From contig JBGPNM010000008.1 in assembly GCA_041487535.1 (NCBI GenBank), forward strand, positions 1 through 31,947: a DNA stretch of 31,947 bases. The letters run 5' to 3'. This document shows positions 1-7,396 of this stretch, in pieces. The stretch's first letter is position 1, and each line of letters begins with the position of its first letter. This stretch comes from JANWHZ01 sp041487535 (GTDB taxonomy: Bacteria > Patescibacteriota > Saccharimonadia > Saccharimonadales > UBA4665). The notes under the pieces are model-generated. The model had not been told where the DNA came from. It worked only from the letters and a program-made list of their open reading frames with translations, and did not search any database. The position numbers were made by a program, and so were the translations under genes.

Positions 1-728
1 AAATTCCACAGCCCTTCAATGCTGTTCGTGGTAACCGTGCCGCGAACATATTCCTTGTAGCCGTGATTGACGACTTCGTGCTTGAACGTGCGCTTCACAT
101 TATGGTAGATCGGGCTTTCGTCGGTATGAACAATAGAACCGGGTTCAATATTCGCTTTCATGAAGCCGACGGCGCTAGTGGCGTCCGGCCGTTGCTTCGA
201 TACGAATGCTCTTGCTCGACCAGTACCTTTCTTGGCTTCGACTATGCCGACAATAGCCGTTTTGTTCTCATACCCATGTTGCATATCAGGCTGTCTCCGT
301 CCACCGATGTATACTTCATCTCCCTGTACAGTGCCGCCTAGCTTCTCAAAGTGGCCAACCTTAAGCGCTTCTCTAATTCTGTGATTTAAGAACCAAGCTG
401 ACTTCTGGGTAATCTTCAGCTTGCGCGCCATTTCATAACTGCTTATGCCATTCTTAGAGTTAACGATAGCCCAGACAGCAGGCAGCCACTTATTTAGGCC
501 GAGAGCGCTATCTTCAAAAATTAAGCCGGTTTTAACGGAAAATTGGCGTTTAGAGTGGGCTGATTTGCACTGCCAGCGACGTTGGCTTTTGAGGTAGCTA
601 ACATCAACGCGGCCGCAGGTGGGGCAGATCGCTCCGTTCGGCCAGCGCTGTTCTGCGACAAATCTAATGCAGCGGTCCTCGTTGGAGAAATAGATGATAG
701 CTTCACGTTCAGATTGTGGCAGTTTCAT
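1..728 (-). CDS. IS1595-family (ISXO2-like) transposase, C-terminus cut by window edge
   Basis: Open frame of 242 codons from the ATG at 728-726 to the left edge with no stop. The N-terminal part has a zinc-ribbon pair of cysteines (CPTC near residues 36-39, further Cys in WQCK). The core has the acidic residues expected of a DDE transposase: GDEVYIGG, then IVHTDESP, then NSIEGLWN. In IS1595 elements this protein catalyses cut-and-paste or copy transposition of the element. The frame is intact over the visible length, so the copy could be active, but the last part is outside the window. I could not identify the terminal inverted repeat with confidence; the element must end somewhere between about 764 and 790. 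A promoter reading into it is at 735-763. Confidence 0.9.
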   Translation of the reverse strand, partial: MKLPQSEREAIIYFSNEDRCIRFVAEQRWPNGAICPTCGRVDVSYLKSQRRWQCKSAHSKRQFSVKTGLIFEDSALGLNKWLPAVWAIVNSKNGISSYEMARKLKITQKSAWFLNHRIREALKVGHFEKLGGTVQGDEVYIGGRRQPDMQHGYENKTAIVGIVEAKKGTGRARAFVSKQRPDATSAVGFMKANIEPGSIVHTDESPIYHNVKRTFKHEVVNHGYKEYVRGTVTTNSIEGLWN

Positions 729-734
729 AGTCTA

Positions 735-763
735 ATGTTACTAAAGTTGACTTGATTAGTCAA
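735..763 (-). promoter_or_regulatory. Promoter of the IS1595 transposase with overlapping palindrome
   Basis: On the minus strand a -35 TTGACT (763-758) and a -10 TAACAT (740-735) are separated by 17 bp. The -35 lies in the palindrome ACTTGATTAGTCAAGT (750-765), which could be an operator. Confidence 0.5.
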
Positions 764-789
764 GTATATTAGTACCGGGTGCATGCTTA

Positions 790-818
790 TTGACAAGAAA
801 TGTTGTAAATTATATAGT
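790..818 (+). promoter_or_regulatory. Promoter of the 826 gene, predicted leaderless
   Basis: TTGACA (790-795), a 17-bp spacer and TATAGT (813-818). Only 7 nt (819-825) separate the -10 from the ATG at 826, so transcription would begin at or next to the start codon. No Shine-Dalgarno sequence fits between them. Confidence 0.7.
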
Positions 819-825
819 ATAGATC

Positions 826-1422
826 ATGTCTGAGAATAACCCAGAATCTATCAAAGCGTCTCCCGTTCAGGCAGCAATGTTATTGAATTGGGTAGATACG
901 ACTACTGCTGCTCGTGGAACACACTTTAACCATTGCGACAGCTTTGGATCGATAGTTTTAGAAAACGTCCCACTCACTGTTGCAGATCATTTTCCAGCTC
1001 CAGTACTTGATGCTGAACATATCACTCGTGACCTATACGTTACCCGTGAGCGAGATCCAAGCACTAACCAGCCCCGCATGGACGGAGTAGTTGCGAGCTT
1101 GCTGTTTAGCCAGAACGAACAGAGGGCAGAAGGAAATACAAAGACAACGAGTTTAAATTACCAAGTTATAGACGATGGCACTGGCATCTTAAAACTAGAA
1201 CGAGAATCTTCGAGCGGCCATCAAGGTCAAGAGCATGTACCTAACATCAGGTGGCTATATATGACTGGTCAGGCGCAGGATGTATTACTTGATTACCGAC
1301 AAGCTTTAGAAGCCTCATTGCACATTCAGATTGCTGCAGATCAAATCGAAGGATCTCTTGGCATACGAGATGTGACGCATACCGAAGCTCAGCAGATCAT
1401 AGACTTTTGTGTTTCGCTCTAG
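826..1422 (+). CDS. Unknown protein, 198 aa
   Basis: I do not recognise this protein. It is a soluble, acidic 198-residue protein without a signal peptide, membrane segment or cysteine cluster; the composition is mixed alpha/beta-like. The start is fixed by a near-consensus promoter whose -10 box ends 7 nt before the ATG, which suggests a leaderless mRNA. It stands alone between the transposase promoter (divergent) and uvrD (convergent), so there is no operon context. Codon use is more AT-rich than in the neighbouring uvrD, which together with the adjacent insertion element suggests accessory DNA. The frame is long and has a good promoter, so I regard it as a real gene of unknown function. 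Confidence 0.7.
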   Translation: MSENNPESIKASPVQAAMLLNWVDTTTAARGTHFNHCDSFGSIVLENVPLTVADHFPAPVLDAEHITRDLYVTRERDPSTNQPRMDGVVASLLFSQNEQRAEGNTKTTSLNYQVIDDGTGILKLERESSSGHQGQEHVPNIRWLYMTGQAQDVLLDYRQALEASLHIQIAADQIEGSLGIRDVTHTEAQQIIDFCVSL

Positions 1423-1444
1423 ATGATAAAGCAGTTAGTTTACT

Positions 1445-1476
1445 AATTAATACAGTATATCGATACCGTATTAATT
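1445..1476. repeat. AT-rich inverted repeat between convergent genes
   Basis: A 14-nt arm (1445-1458) pairs with 1463-1476 around the 4-nt loop ATCG with a single A/C mismatch. It lies between the convergent 826 gene and uvrD, so it may be a bidirectional terminator. No T-tract longer than three follows on either strand, and a protein-binding palindrome is equally possible. Confidence 0.5.
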
Positions 1477-1596
1477 TAAGGGGCGTACCATACATAGTGC
1501 TTTCACCCCAGCAGCCATTGCGAAACCTTATGCATTACCAGAAAACTCTCTGAATAGGTAACGGCCAGGCTCCCGGTTCGAATGAAAGCCGTCCGT

Positions 1597-4500
1597 CTAC
1601 AGCTTCTCAAGCGGGGCGAAGCCCAAGTTCAGCTTTTTGGCGCCCTTGCCTTTGAAGTAGACAGTTACCATATCGCCGTCTTTTTCCATGATGGTGCCGT
1701 TGCCAAAGACGGTATGGCGCACGCCGTCGCCCTCGTTCAGATCCGGCACATAGCGCGGTTCATTGGAGAGTGCCGCAGCCGGCTGCATACTGCCGAGCCC
1801 CGCGCCGCCTAATGCAGCGGACGGCGACCACACGCCTTCATAAACCGGCTCGTAGCCTTGGCTGCCGGCATTTGCCTGAAACCCGGCGTCTATTTCGCTC
1901 AAGAACCGGGACGGCAGATTATGCTGCACCCCGCCGTACAGCAGACGGCTGGACGCATATGTCATGTACAGCTCCTGCCGGGCGCGTGTCATGCCCACGT
2001 AGCACAGCCGCCGCTCTTCTTCCATCTCGCTCTGGTCGTACAGCGCCCGGGAGTGCGGAAAAATAGATTCTTCCATACCGACCATAAAGACCGCCGGAAA
2101 CTCCAACCCCTTGGCAGCGTGCAAGGTCATCAGGATAACGGCGTCGCTGCTCAGGTCGGCGCTGTCCACATCGCTGATGAGCGCCACTTCTTCCAGGAAA
2201 CCTTCCAACCCCACCTCTTGGTACTCCTGCGCCACACTTAGCAGTTCTTTGACGTTTTCCTGCCGCGCCTCGCCCTGCGCAGAACCGTCGTCCAGGTATT
2301 GCAGATACTTGATACGCCGCAGCAGCGAATCAATCAGGCCGGATACAGTTGTGGTCTCGGCCACTTCGCGCAAGGCCGCCAGCGCTGCACCCAGATCGCT
2401 CAGGCTTACGCGTGCTTTTGCCGTGACAGCCGCGCAATGGGCCGCCTCACTCAGCGCTTCCGCCAGTGAGTAGCCGTTCTCCCGCTGCCAGTCATAGAAG
2501 TTCTGGATAGATTTGGCGCCGATGCCCCTTGCCGGCACGTTAACGATACGCTCAAAACTTACGTGATCTTCCGGCTGAAAAATGAGGCGCAGATACCCCA
2601 GCACGTCTTTAATTTCCTTGCGGTCATAAAAGCGCACGCCGCCGACAATACGGTACGGCACGCCGTAGCGCACAAACATTTCCTCCACCGCCCGGCTCTG
2701 CGCGTTCGTCCGGTACAGCACGGCAAACTCGTGATAATGCCGCAACTTCGAATCCACCGCAAAACGGATGCGCCGGATGATCAGCTCCGCTTCGGCCTGC
2801 TCGCCCGCCGCTTGCAGAATCTGCACCGGCAAGCCGTCCCCAGCGTCGGTCCATAGTTGTTTGTCGGAGCGCTGCAAATTCTTGGTAATAATGGCGTGCG
2901 CCGCGTCCAGGATGTGTTTGGTGCTCCGATAGTTTTGCTCCAGCTTAATCACGGCGCAGTCCGTGTAGTCTTTCTCGAAGTTAAGAATATTGCGGAAATC
3001 CGCGCCCCTCCATGAGTAGATTGAGTTGTGCACCACTACCCCTGAAGTGATGTAGTTGTGCACATTCTGTACATCCAGATCATATACTTGCCCAGTGTAC
3101 GGTTGCCTTGCAACAGCGACAACTTGGTCTTCGCTAATACCTTCGCTGTCACTAATTGGTATAACCATGTCCGGATGGATATGAGCGGCCGGGGTAAATG
3201 CGAACTTCTTATCGGTTAAAAAAGCATATCTGTTGACCTGGAATTCGTTACGAGTTTTCAGTATTTCTTCCAGCTTCAGTTCAAGTTTTCCATAATTAAG
3301 ATAGTGGAGTTCGGACCGGAAAGTTCCTGCTCGACCCTTACGAACGGTATGGCCTAGCGCTTCGAAGACTCGCAGATCCTGCCGATCGGTCGTGTTGGCA
3401 GAGAGCCTGCTGGCGGACCAGGCACTGCGGCCGGTAGTCCTTTTGTCTCCAAACAATACCAGATTGACGTTCAGCCGTTTGCGGCCATTTCGGGTAGTTG
3501 CTTGCGGCAAGAAGTGCGGGTAGTCAAATGCCAGGTCCTCGTCAGCCATTAGTTTTTTGGCGCGCGTCTCAGTGTCGATTTCTCTGTACAACGCATCTAT
3601 ATATCCCTGGTTGAATTTCATAGCACGGTTAGGATAGGCATGAAACACCAGCATGGGAATCCCGTACCTATATGCTAGCAGCGACTCTGCGTACGCAGCT
3701 TCTTCCTTGTCTTTACAAACCTTAAGTACCCACATGCGGTCTGCCCGCTCTTGGTTGGCCCGCACCCTGAGTCCGATATCATCCCTCCCGCCGTCGAACC
3801 TAGTACCCTTTGCCATACCAATCCTGTAGCCGATTCCCCGGGCATGCATCAGATAAACAAAGTATGAGCCGGTTTTCCTCCATCGGGCAAACAGCATATG
3901 ATTTGGCGTGCATGCCAGCTCCTTGCCGGATGCAGTGGTGATATGTATCATATCGCCGTTGTACGTAAATTGCTTTCGGTTTGTTACCGAACTATACACC
4001 GTCTTGCCATATCCGCCAGCCGCGCGGACTCGTTCGGCTTTTTCTACATCTTCAATCTTTTTGGGCCCACCTTCGGTCTCAACCAGACTTCCCGAAGGGA
4101 GACACTGCCAGTCGTCACCCACAACGGCGATATTGCGGTCTTTGTTGGTAAGCAGCTTGACCAACCGGTACTGCGCCGCATTGGTGTCCTGGTACTCGTC
4201 GATCATGATGTAGCGGAACTGGTTCTGCCATTTGGCGCGCACCTCGGCGTTCGTTTCCAGCAAATGGACCATCCGGTTGATCAGATCATCGAAGTCCAGC
4301 GCCGACGCTTCCTTCAACGATTGTTCGTATAACGGATAGACTTTGGCGGCCGCTTCCTGCGCCGGGCTATTGGTCGTTTCGGCGTAGTCCTGCGGCGTCA
4401 GCATCTCGTTCTTGGCGTTGCTGATCAGCCCCTTGATGAGGCGCGCCGGAAAGCTTTTCTCATCAATGCCTAAGCGCTTACTGGACTGCTTAATAGCAGC

Positions 4501-4866
4501 CTGGGCATCCGATTCGTCAAAAATGACGAAGGAACGCGGAATGCCGATATGCTCGCCGTCTTGCCGGAGCAAACGTACGCAAATCCCGTGGAACGTCCCC
4601 ATATACGGCATAAAACTGCGGCTGGCGGAATCCTCACCCAAAAGCCGCGCCACACGCTCGCGCATTTCTTTGGCGGCTTTGTTGGTGAAGGTCACCGCCA
4701 GGATGTTGTACGGCGTCGCCTTGTGGGTGGCAATGAGGTAGGCGATGCGATGCGTCAGCGTTTTGGTTTTGCCGCTTCCAGCTCCGGCCTGAATCAACAG
4801 CGGCCCTTCGGTCGTTTCAACAGCCCGGCGTTGTTCCGGGTTCAATCCCTCAAGAAGTTCTTGCAC
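1597..4866 (-). CDS. pcrA: UvrD/PcrA-type superfamily 1 DNA helicase containing an intein
   Basis: ATP-dependent 3'-5' DNA helicase for repair and replication-fork processing. Motifs in order: Walker A AGAGSGKT (about residues 27-34), TFTNKAA, Walker B MIDEYQDT (221-228), motif III VVGDDWQ/SIYSWRGA split by the intein, LEQNYRST, LHAAKGLEF, and EEERRLCYVGMTRAR. The C-terminus (VRHTVFGNGTI...VYFKGKG) is the small tudor-like domain of PcrA. Without the intein the protein is 729 aa, normal for PcrA. An upstream in-frame start at 4953 exists, but I chose GTG at 4866: the protein then begins (M)QELLEGLNPEQRRAVE as homologues do, and the box TACAAT ends 7 nt upstream, implying a leaderless GTG start. 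The precursor has 1089 codons. Confidence 0.93.
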   Translation of the reverse strand: MQELLEGLNPEQRRAVETTEGPLLIQAGAGSGKTKTLTHRIAYLIATHKATPYNILAVTFTNKAAKEMRERVARLLGEDSASRSFMPYMGTFHGICVRLLRQDGEHIGIPRSFVIFDESDAQAAIKQSSKRLGIDEKSFPARLIKGLISNAKNEMLTPQDYAETTNSPAQEAAAKVYPLYEQSLKEASALDFDDLINRMVHLLETNAEVRAKWQNQFRYIMIDEYQDTNAAQYRLVKLLTNKDRNIAVVGDDWQCLPSGSLVETEGGPKKIEDVEKAERVRAAGGYGKTVYSSVTNRKQFTYNGDMIHITTASGKELACTPNHMLFARWRKTGSYFVYLMHARGIGYRIGMAKGTRFDGGRDDIGLRVRANQERADRMWVLKVCKDKEEAAYAESLLAYRYGIPMLVFHAYPNRAMKFNQGYIDALYREIDTETRAKKLMADEDLAFDYPHFLPQATTRNGRKRLNVNLVLFGDKRTTGRSAWSASRLSANTTDRQDLRVFEALGHTVRKGRAGTFRSELHYLNYGKLELKLEEILKTRNEFQVNRYAFLTDKKFAFTPAAHIHPDMVIPISDSEGISEDQVVAVARQPYTGQVYDLDVQNVHNYITSGVVVHNSIYSWRGADFRNILNFEKDYTDCAVIKLEQNYRSTKHILDAAHAIITKNLQRSDKQLWTDAGDGLPVQILQAAGEQAEAELIIRRIRFAVDSKLRHYHEFAVLYRTNAQSRAVEEMFVRYGVPYRIVGGVRFYDRKEIKDVLGYLRLIFQPEDHVSFERIVNVPARGIGAKSIQNFYDWQRENGYSLAEALSEAAHCAAVTAKARVSLSDLGAALAALREVAETTTVSGLIDSLLRRIKYLQYLDDGSAQGEARQENVKELLSVAQEYQEVGLEGFLEEVALISDVDSADLSSDAVILMTLHAAKGLEFPAVFMVGMEESIFPHSRALYDQSEMEEERRLCYVGMTRARQELYMTYASSRLLYGGVQHNLPSRFLSEIDAGFQANAGSQGYEPVYEGVWSPSAALGGAGLGSMQPAAALSNEPRYVPDLNEGDGVRHTVFGNGTIMEKDGDMVTVYFKGKGAKKLNLGFAPLEKL
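3025..4104 (-). other. Intein (360 aa) in helicase motif III of PcrA
   Basis: Protein-splicing element inserted in GDDWQ/S. It begins with Cys (CLPSGSLVETEGG, block A), has block B with the TxxH motif (GKELACTPNHMLF), block F (YDLDVQNVHNYITSG) and ends VVVHN before the +1 Ser of SIYSWRG. All nucleophiles and the penultimate His/terminal Asn are present, so it should splice, giving an uninterrupted motif III. The central 230 residues show no LAGLIDADG motif; they contain a segment MWVLKVCKDKEEAAYAESLL followed by YRYGIP and several basic stretches. I recall a similar central region in actinobacterial UvrD inteins but cannot check this. It could be a divergent homing-endonuclease or DNA-binding domain. 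Confidence 0.92.
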
Positions 4867-4873
4867 ATCGCCT

Positions 4874-4879
4874 ATTGTA
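4874..4879 (-). promoter_or_regulatory. -10 box of pcrA, predicted leaderless GTG start
   Basis: Minus-strand TACAAT preceded by TG (ATGTACAAT), then 7 nt (AGGCGAT) and the GTG start. No good -35 is seen 17 bp upstream; the TG dinucleotide may compensate. Confidence 0.5.
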
Positions 4880-4995
4880 CATGACCATCGTATACTTGAT
4901 CCACACAATTTGACATAATAACTATAATCGTGGCAATTATACGGTTTGCACACCTAGCCATTTATCATAGCTGCGTCATGTGATGACCGCCCACT

Positions 4996-5191
4996 CTATT
5001 GCGCTGTGTGTTCAGCGACAATTTCATGGAGCGTGTTAAGTAGATCAGCTTTGAAAGCAGGGTCTACGGGCGCATCCAGTGCAGTCTCGTCAAGGTGGCG
5101 TGCCAAAGCTGCTAACCCTGGGTCGTTCTCAACCAAGGGGGTTAGTATCTGGGTTCTGATCCGGTGTTGGCTGTCGTTGCTCTTGTGTCAT
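4996..5191 (-). pseudogene. Short gene with a +1 frameshift in a C5 run
   Basis: ATG at 5191 opens MTQEQRQPTPDQNPDTNPLG and then hits TGA. Skipping one base in the run of five C (minus strand, 5141-5137) joins this to a frame continuing LVENDPGLAALARHLDETAL and onward to HEIVAEHTAQ and a TAG at 4996, 64 residues in all. The composition of both halves is protein-like, and a promoter whose -10 ends 6 nt before the ATG precedes it, as for other genes here. It could be a pseudogene, a sequencing error in the homopolymer or a programmed frameshift. I do not recognise the protein; it is acidic, soluble and without a membrane segment. Confidence 0.45.
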
Positions 5192-5197
5192 GCCGTA

Positions 5198-5227
5198 GTT
5201 GTAGCACACCTACAGGCTTCGATGCAA
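5198..5227 (-). promoter_or_regulatory. Promoter of the frameshifted short gene
   Basis: Minus strand TTGCAT (5227-5222), 18-bp spacer, TACAAC (5203-5198); 6 nt then the ATG at 5191. Confidence 0.45.
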
Positions 5228-5269
5228 GTAATTAGGCTGCTTTTGCCTGACTTGTGACGTTCGACGGTC

Positions 5270-5449
5270 CTAAAGTGTGTCTTCAAAGCCTTGGGAGTTG
5301 GTTAGTTTTAGGGATTTCTCGGCAGGAGTTTTGGGCAACTTCTCATCCTTTCTGATAGCATGACCCAGCGCCTTAATAGCAATATGCTGTGAAGGTTTGC
5401 GCTTAGAGATTTTGGATAGGCCCTGAGGCTGAACCAATAGATCCGAAGG
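5270..5449 (-). other. 59-codon open frame continuing in phase after the stop of the DUF4232-like gene
   Basis: Directly after the TAG of the gene ending at 5450 the same frame stays open for 59 codons to a TAG at 5272-5270. The product would be lysine-rich (SKISKRKPSQH, IRKDEKLPKTPAEKSLKL), unlike the Ala/Thr/Ser-rich protein before it. There is no ATG; a TTG 4 codons in is the only ordinary start candidate. It could be a C-terminal extension lost by a point mutation, a readthrough product, a short separate ORF, or chance. Confidence 0.25.
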
Positions 5450-6067
5450 CTACGGACCAGATTGGATAGCCGTGACCGAAAAGCCCGGACAGGTGCTTTC
5501 GCCGAAGGCGACTGACAGGGGTGTAACCAACCCCGGCAAATAGGCGTGGAGCGTGCTGGAGGCTGCCGCAGTGCAGGTAGTCGTGCTTGGGTCAAAGTTA
5601 GCGGCGTCCGGCACGCCGAGTACCACATGGGCCTTACCTCCGGCCGGCGCCAGCGTGACGGCCGCCGGGGTATAGAGTGCGTTGCTCACTGCGGCGACGC
5701 TGACACTTGCGCCGTCCCGCACGAAGGCTGCCGGGTAGCCAGTGAGCGTGCAGGCATATGTGCCGTTATTGGTAATGACGGCATGCCAGTACATCGTCCC
5801 GGCAGTTCCCTCCGACGTACCCTTACTCAAGCTCAGCTTACCGCAGGCGGTACTCATAGATACAGCGCTTGGCGTCGTGCTGCCGGAGCTGGTGCTGCTG
5901 TTCTGCGAGCTGGCGGACGAAGACTTCGTACTCGCCGTTGCAGCGCCCGTACCACGATACCGATGCCCTGCCCAGTAACTCCCTGCCGCAACACCCACCA
6001 CAACGACACACAACACCAGCCACAGGATCACATTGCCGTGCTCGTTATTTCTGCTAAGCATTTTCAT
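5450..6067 (-). CDS. Membrane-anchored DUF4232-like extracytoplasmic protein
   Basis: A 205-residue protein with a short basic N-terminus, one membrane segment (about residues 13-33, NVILWLVLCVVVVGVAAGSY), a Ser/Thr-rich linker (about 45-68) and a C-terminal domain of about 130 residues. The domain resembles DUF4232, a secreted beta-rich domain common in Actinobacteria: WHAVITNNGTYACTLTGYP is its usual first motif, with paired cysteines. It probably sits on the outer face of the cytoplasmic membrane; the function is unknown. I start at the ATG at 6067 (or 6061) because upstream in-frame codons overlap the promoter; AGGGAG lies about 11 nt before 6067. It is one of the genes here with an ordinary leader. 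The same frame continues after its stop (see 5270-5449). Confidence 0.75.
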   Translation of the reverse strand: MKMLSRNNEHGNVILWLVLCVVVVGVAAGSYWAGHRYRGTGAATASTKSSSASSQNSSTSSGSTTPSAVSMSTACGKLSLSKGTSEGTAGTMYWHAVITNNGTYACTLTGYPAAFVRDGASVSVAAVSNALYTPAAVTLAPAGGKAHVVLGVPDAANFDPSTTTCTAAASSTLHAYLPGLVTPLSVAFGESTCPGFSVTAIQSGP

Positions 6068-6094
6068 AGCGTATGTACTCCCTACTTTACGAGT

Positions 6095-6123
6095 AGTATA
6101 CCGTGCCAGGGCCAGCCGTTCAA
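6095..6123 (-). promoter_or_regulatory. Promoter of the DUF4232-like gene
   Basis: Minus strand TTGAAC (6123-6118), 17-bp spacer, TATACT (6100-6095). The predicted leader is about 20 nt and contains AGGGAG. Confidence 0.65.
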
Positions 6124-6255
6124 ATATACTCCGCCGAGTCATAAGCATTTTGACCCCAGTAATTGAAACCATTTTTGTATATTTTGGTATAGTTAAGACC
6201 TCTTGCAAAATAAATCCATGGCCCAGACCGTGCCATTTTTGCCCCAAATAGAGCC

Positions 6256-6297
6256 AAAGCCTTCGCAGCGTAACTACAGTTACGCTTTGTCGGCTTT
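6256..6297. repeat. Two-tier inverted repeat in a gene-poor stretch
   Basis: Inner stem GCGTAAC (6268-6274) pairs with GTTACGC (6279-6285) around TACA. An outer stem AAAGCC (6256-6261) pairs with GGCTTT (6292-6297), with a symmetric 6x6 internal loop between. It lies in the 297-bp gap 6068-6364, upstream of the methyltransferase remnant. There is no T-tract; it may be a folded RNA leader or a palindromic repeat. Confidence 0.4.
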
Positions 6298-6364
6298 GAT
6301 CAATTTGGAACAAAAATTATCACGTTCTGGTCTCACGGCTTATTCTGCAGGAGGTCTTTACTCC

Positions 6365-6552
6365 ATGAGCACCAACCTTGGCCCCTCGACGCAAGATTAT
6401 TACGAAATTACGAAGCTACCCACGTCCAGAAACCCCACCATCTACTCAGTGACGCACTCAAACTTGTGACGCGCGTAGAGTGCAAACAAGCACTCGACTT
6501 TGGCTGTGACGCCGGAAGGGATACGGCAGCATTATTGGATAAAGGTTTCTGA
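6365..6552 (+). pseudogene. Remnant of a TehB-like SAM-dependent methyltransferase
   Basis: An excellent Shine-Dalgarno AGGAGGT (6349-6355) precedes an ATG at 6365. The first frame reads MSTNLGPSTQDYYEITKLP and ends at 6469. Another frame then gives HHLLSDALKLV followed by QALDFGCDAGRDTAALLDKGF, clearly the SAM-binding motif I of class I methyltransferases of the TehB type (family pattern ALDLGCGAGRDT), and stops at TGA 6550-6552. At least one frameshift and a truncation have therefore destroyed the gene; about two thirds of a normal methyltransferase is missing. The remnant ends within 20 bp of the PIN/RHH toxin-antitoxin pair, which may mark the edge of an insertion. Confidence 0.7.
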
Positions 6553-6568
6553 GTAGATAAAGCAGCCA

Positions 6569-6976
6569 TCATTGCATATATTGCAACATTGTAGGGTGAA
6601 TAATAGCAATCTCTTCGAAGTTATTGAGCCTCAGTAGACCACGGTCCGCGCTTACTATGACTCTCGCTCCAGCTTCGACTGCACATTCTAGGATAATGTG
6701 ATCATCAGTATCTTTTAGGATTCCTTTGATCTTCCGTTTAGGTTGTACCAGCTTGGCATATATCATGACCATATCCACGAAAGAACCTGACTCTTCTGGC
6801 GAGAAGCCAAACTTAAGCTCCAACTTCCGCCGCAACTCTAATATGATCTCAGGCGAAATAAAGAGTTCGTATGGCCCATTCGGCTGCGCTCGCTGCAGAT
6901 GTATACGCGCGTAGCTACCTTTTTTAGCCGCCGCTAGATAAACGTTGGTGTCGAATACGATCTTGATAGGTTTCAT
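6569..6976 (-). CDS. PIN-domain toxin of a type II toxin-antitoxin pair
   Basis: A 135-aa PIN-fold ribonuclease of the COG1569-like group. Acidic residues that bind the metal are visible: D9 in IVFDTNVYL, E47 in EIILELRRK, D91/D92 in KDTDDHIILEC and D111 in VSADRGLL. Such toxins cleave RNA when free and are neutralised by a co-encoded antitoxin. The start is set by the conserved first Asp at residue 9, so the gene overlaps the antitoxin gene by 53 nt, an unusually long overlap. It is the second gene of the operon driven by the promoter at 7201-7229. Confidence 0.85.
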   Translation of the reverse strand: MKPIKIVFDTNVYLAAAKKGSYARIHLQRAQPNGPYELFISPEIILELRRKLELKFGFSPEESGSFVDMVMIYAKLVQPKRKIKGILKDTDDHIILECAVEAGARVIVSADRGLLRLNNFEEIAIIHPTMLQYMQ

Positions 6977-7193
6977 CGTTTTCTAAATATTCGTATAGTT
7001 CGTTTTCTGTCGTAATGCCTAATTGGTTTAGTGTTTGCTCGGATTTAGCGGTGAGCTTATCTAGCCGTTGGTTAAAGCCGTAGATAGCAACCATATCTCG
7101 GAATAGGTCACTCTTCGATTTTTTGGCGCGCTTAGCCCAAGTCGCGAAGTCACGCTTGATGTTGTCTTCGACGGAGAAGCTTATAGTTGTCAT
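6924..7193 (-). CDS. Ribbon-helix-helix-like antitoxin
   Basis: An 89-aa protein starting MTTISFSVEDNIKRDFATWA and then KRAKKSKSDLFRDMVAIY, a pattern of ribbon-helix-helix (CopG/Arc-type) DNA-binding domains; the remaining C-terminal half would wrap the PIN toxin. Antitoxins of this class bind their own promoter. I chose the ATG at 7193, not the upstream in-frame start at 7229, because the latter lies in the -35 box; the -10 TACAAT ends exactly 7 nt before the ATG, so the mRNA should be leaderless. The 3' end overlaps the toxin gene. Confidence 0.82.
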   Translation of the reverse strand: MTTISFSVEDNIKRDFATWAKRAKKSKSDLFRDMVAIYGFNQRLDKLTAKSEQTLNQLGITTENELYEYLENDETYQDRIRHQRLSSGG

Positions 7194-7200
7194 AATCAGT

Positions 7201-7229
7201 ATTGTATCGCTGCATGGCAAAACCGTCAA
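7201..7229 (-). promoter_or_regulatory. Promoter of the PIN/RHH toxin-antitoxin operon
   Basis: Minus strand TTGACG (7229-7224), 17-bp spacer, TACAAT (7206-7201), then 7 nt and the ATG. Confidence 0.72.
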
Positions 7230-7249
7230 TAAATAATTATTGACGGTTT
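7220..7249. promoter_or_regulatory. Perfect 13-bp inverted repeat covering the -35: likely antitoxin operator
   Basis: AAACCGTCAATAA (7220-7232) is perfectly repeated in inverse as TTATTGACGGTTT (7237-7249) with 4 nt between. It contains the whole -35 hexamer of the toxin-antitoxin promoter, so binding of a dimeric antitoxin here would block transcription. Confidence 0.6.
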
Positions 7250-7396
7250 GTAATTTAACTGATCAGTCCTCTACGGCTGGGACTATGGTCGGATTTCAGA
7301 ACTTTGACCCTTGCTATTGACCCTGCGTCCATGGCAAGAGTGAAGGCTCTGTTAGCATAATTGTTGAAGGCCAGAGTACTCGACAATTCGATATAT

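Noticed and set aside
1566..1590. CCCGGTTCGAATG resembles a tRNA T-loop on the + strand
   Set aside because: The stems do not pair and no acceptor or anticodon arm is near, so I do not call a tRNA.
4867..4953. N-terminal extension of pcrA from the in-frame start at 4953
   Set aside because: The 29 extra residues are Cys/Tyr-rich, unlike PcrA, and the -10 box lies inside them.
5546..6166. Long + strand open frame opposite the DUF4232-like gene
   Set aside because: It is a shadow of a GC-rich minus-strand gene; the composition is Arg/Cys/His-rich and unlike a protein.
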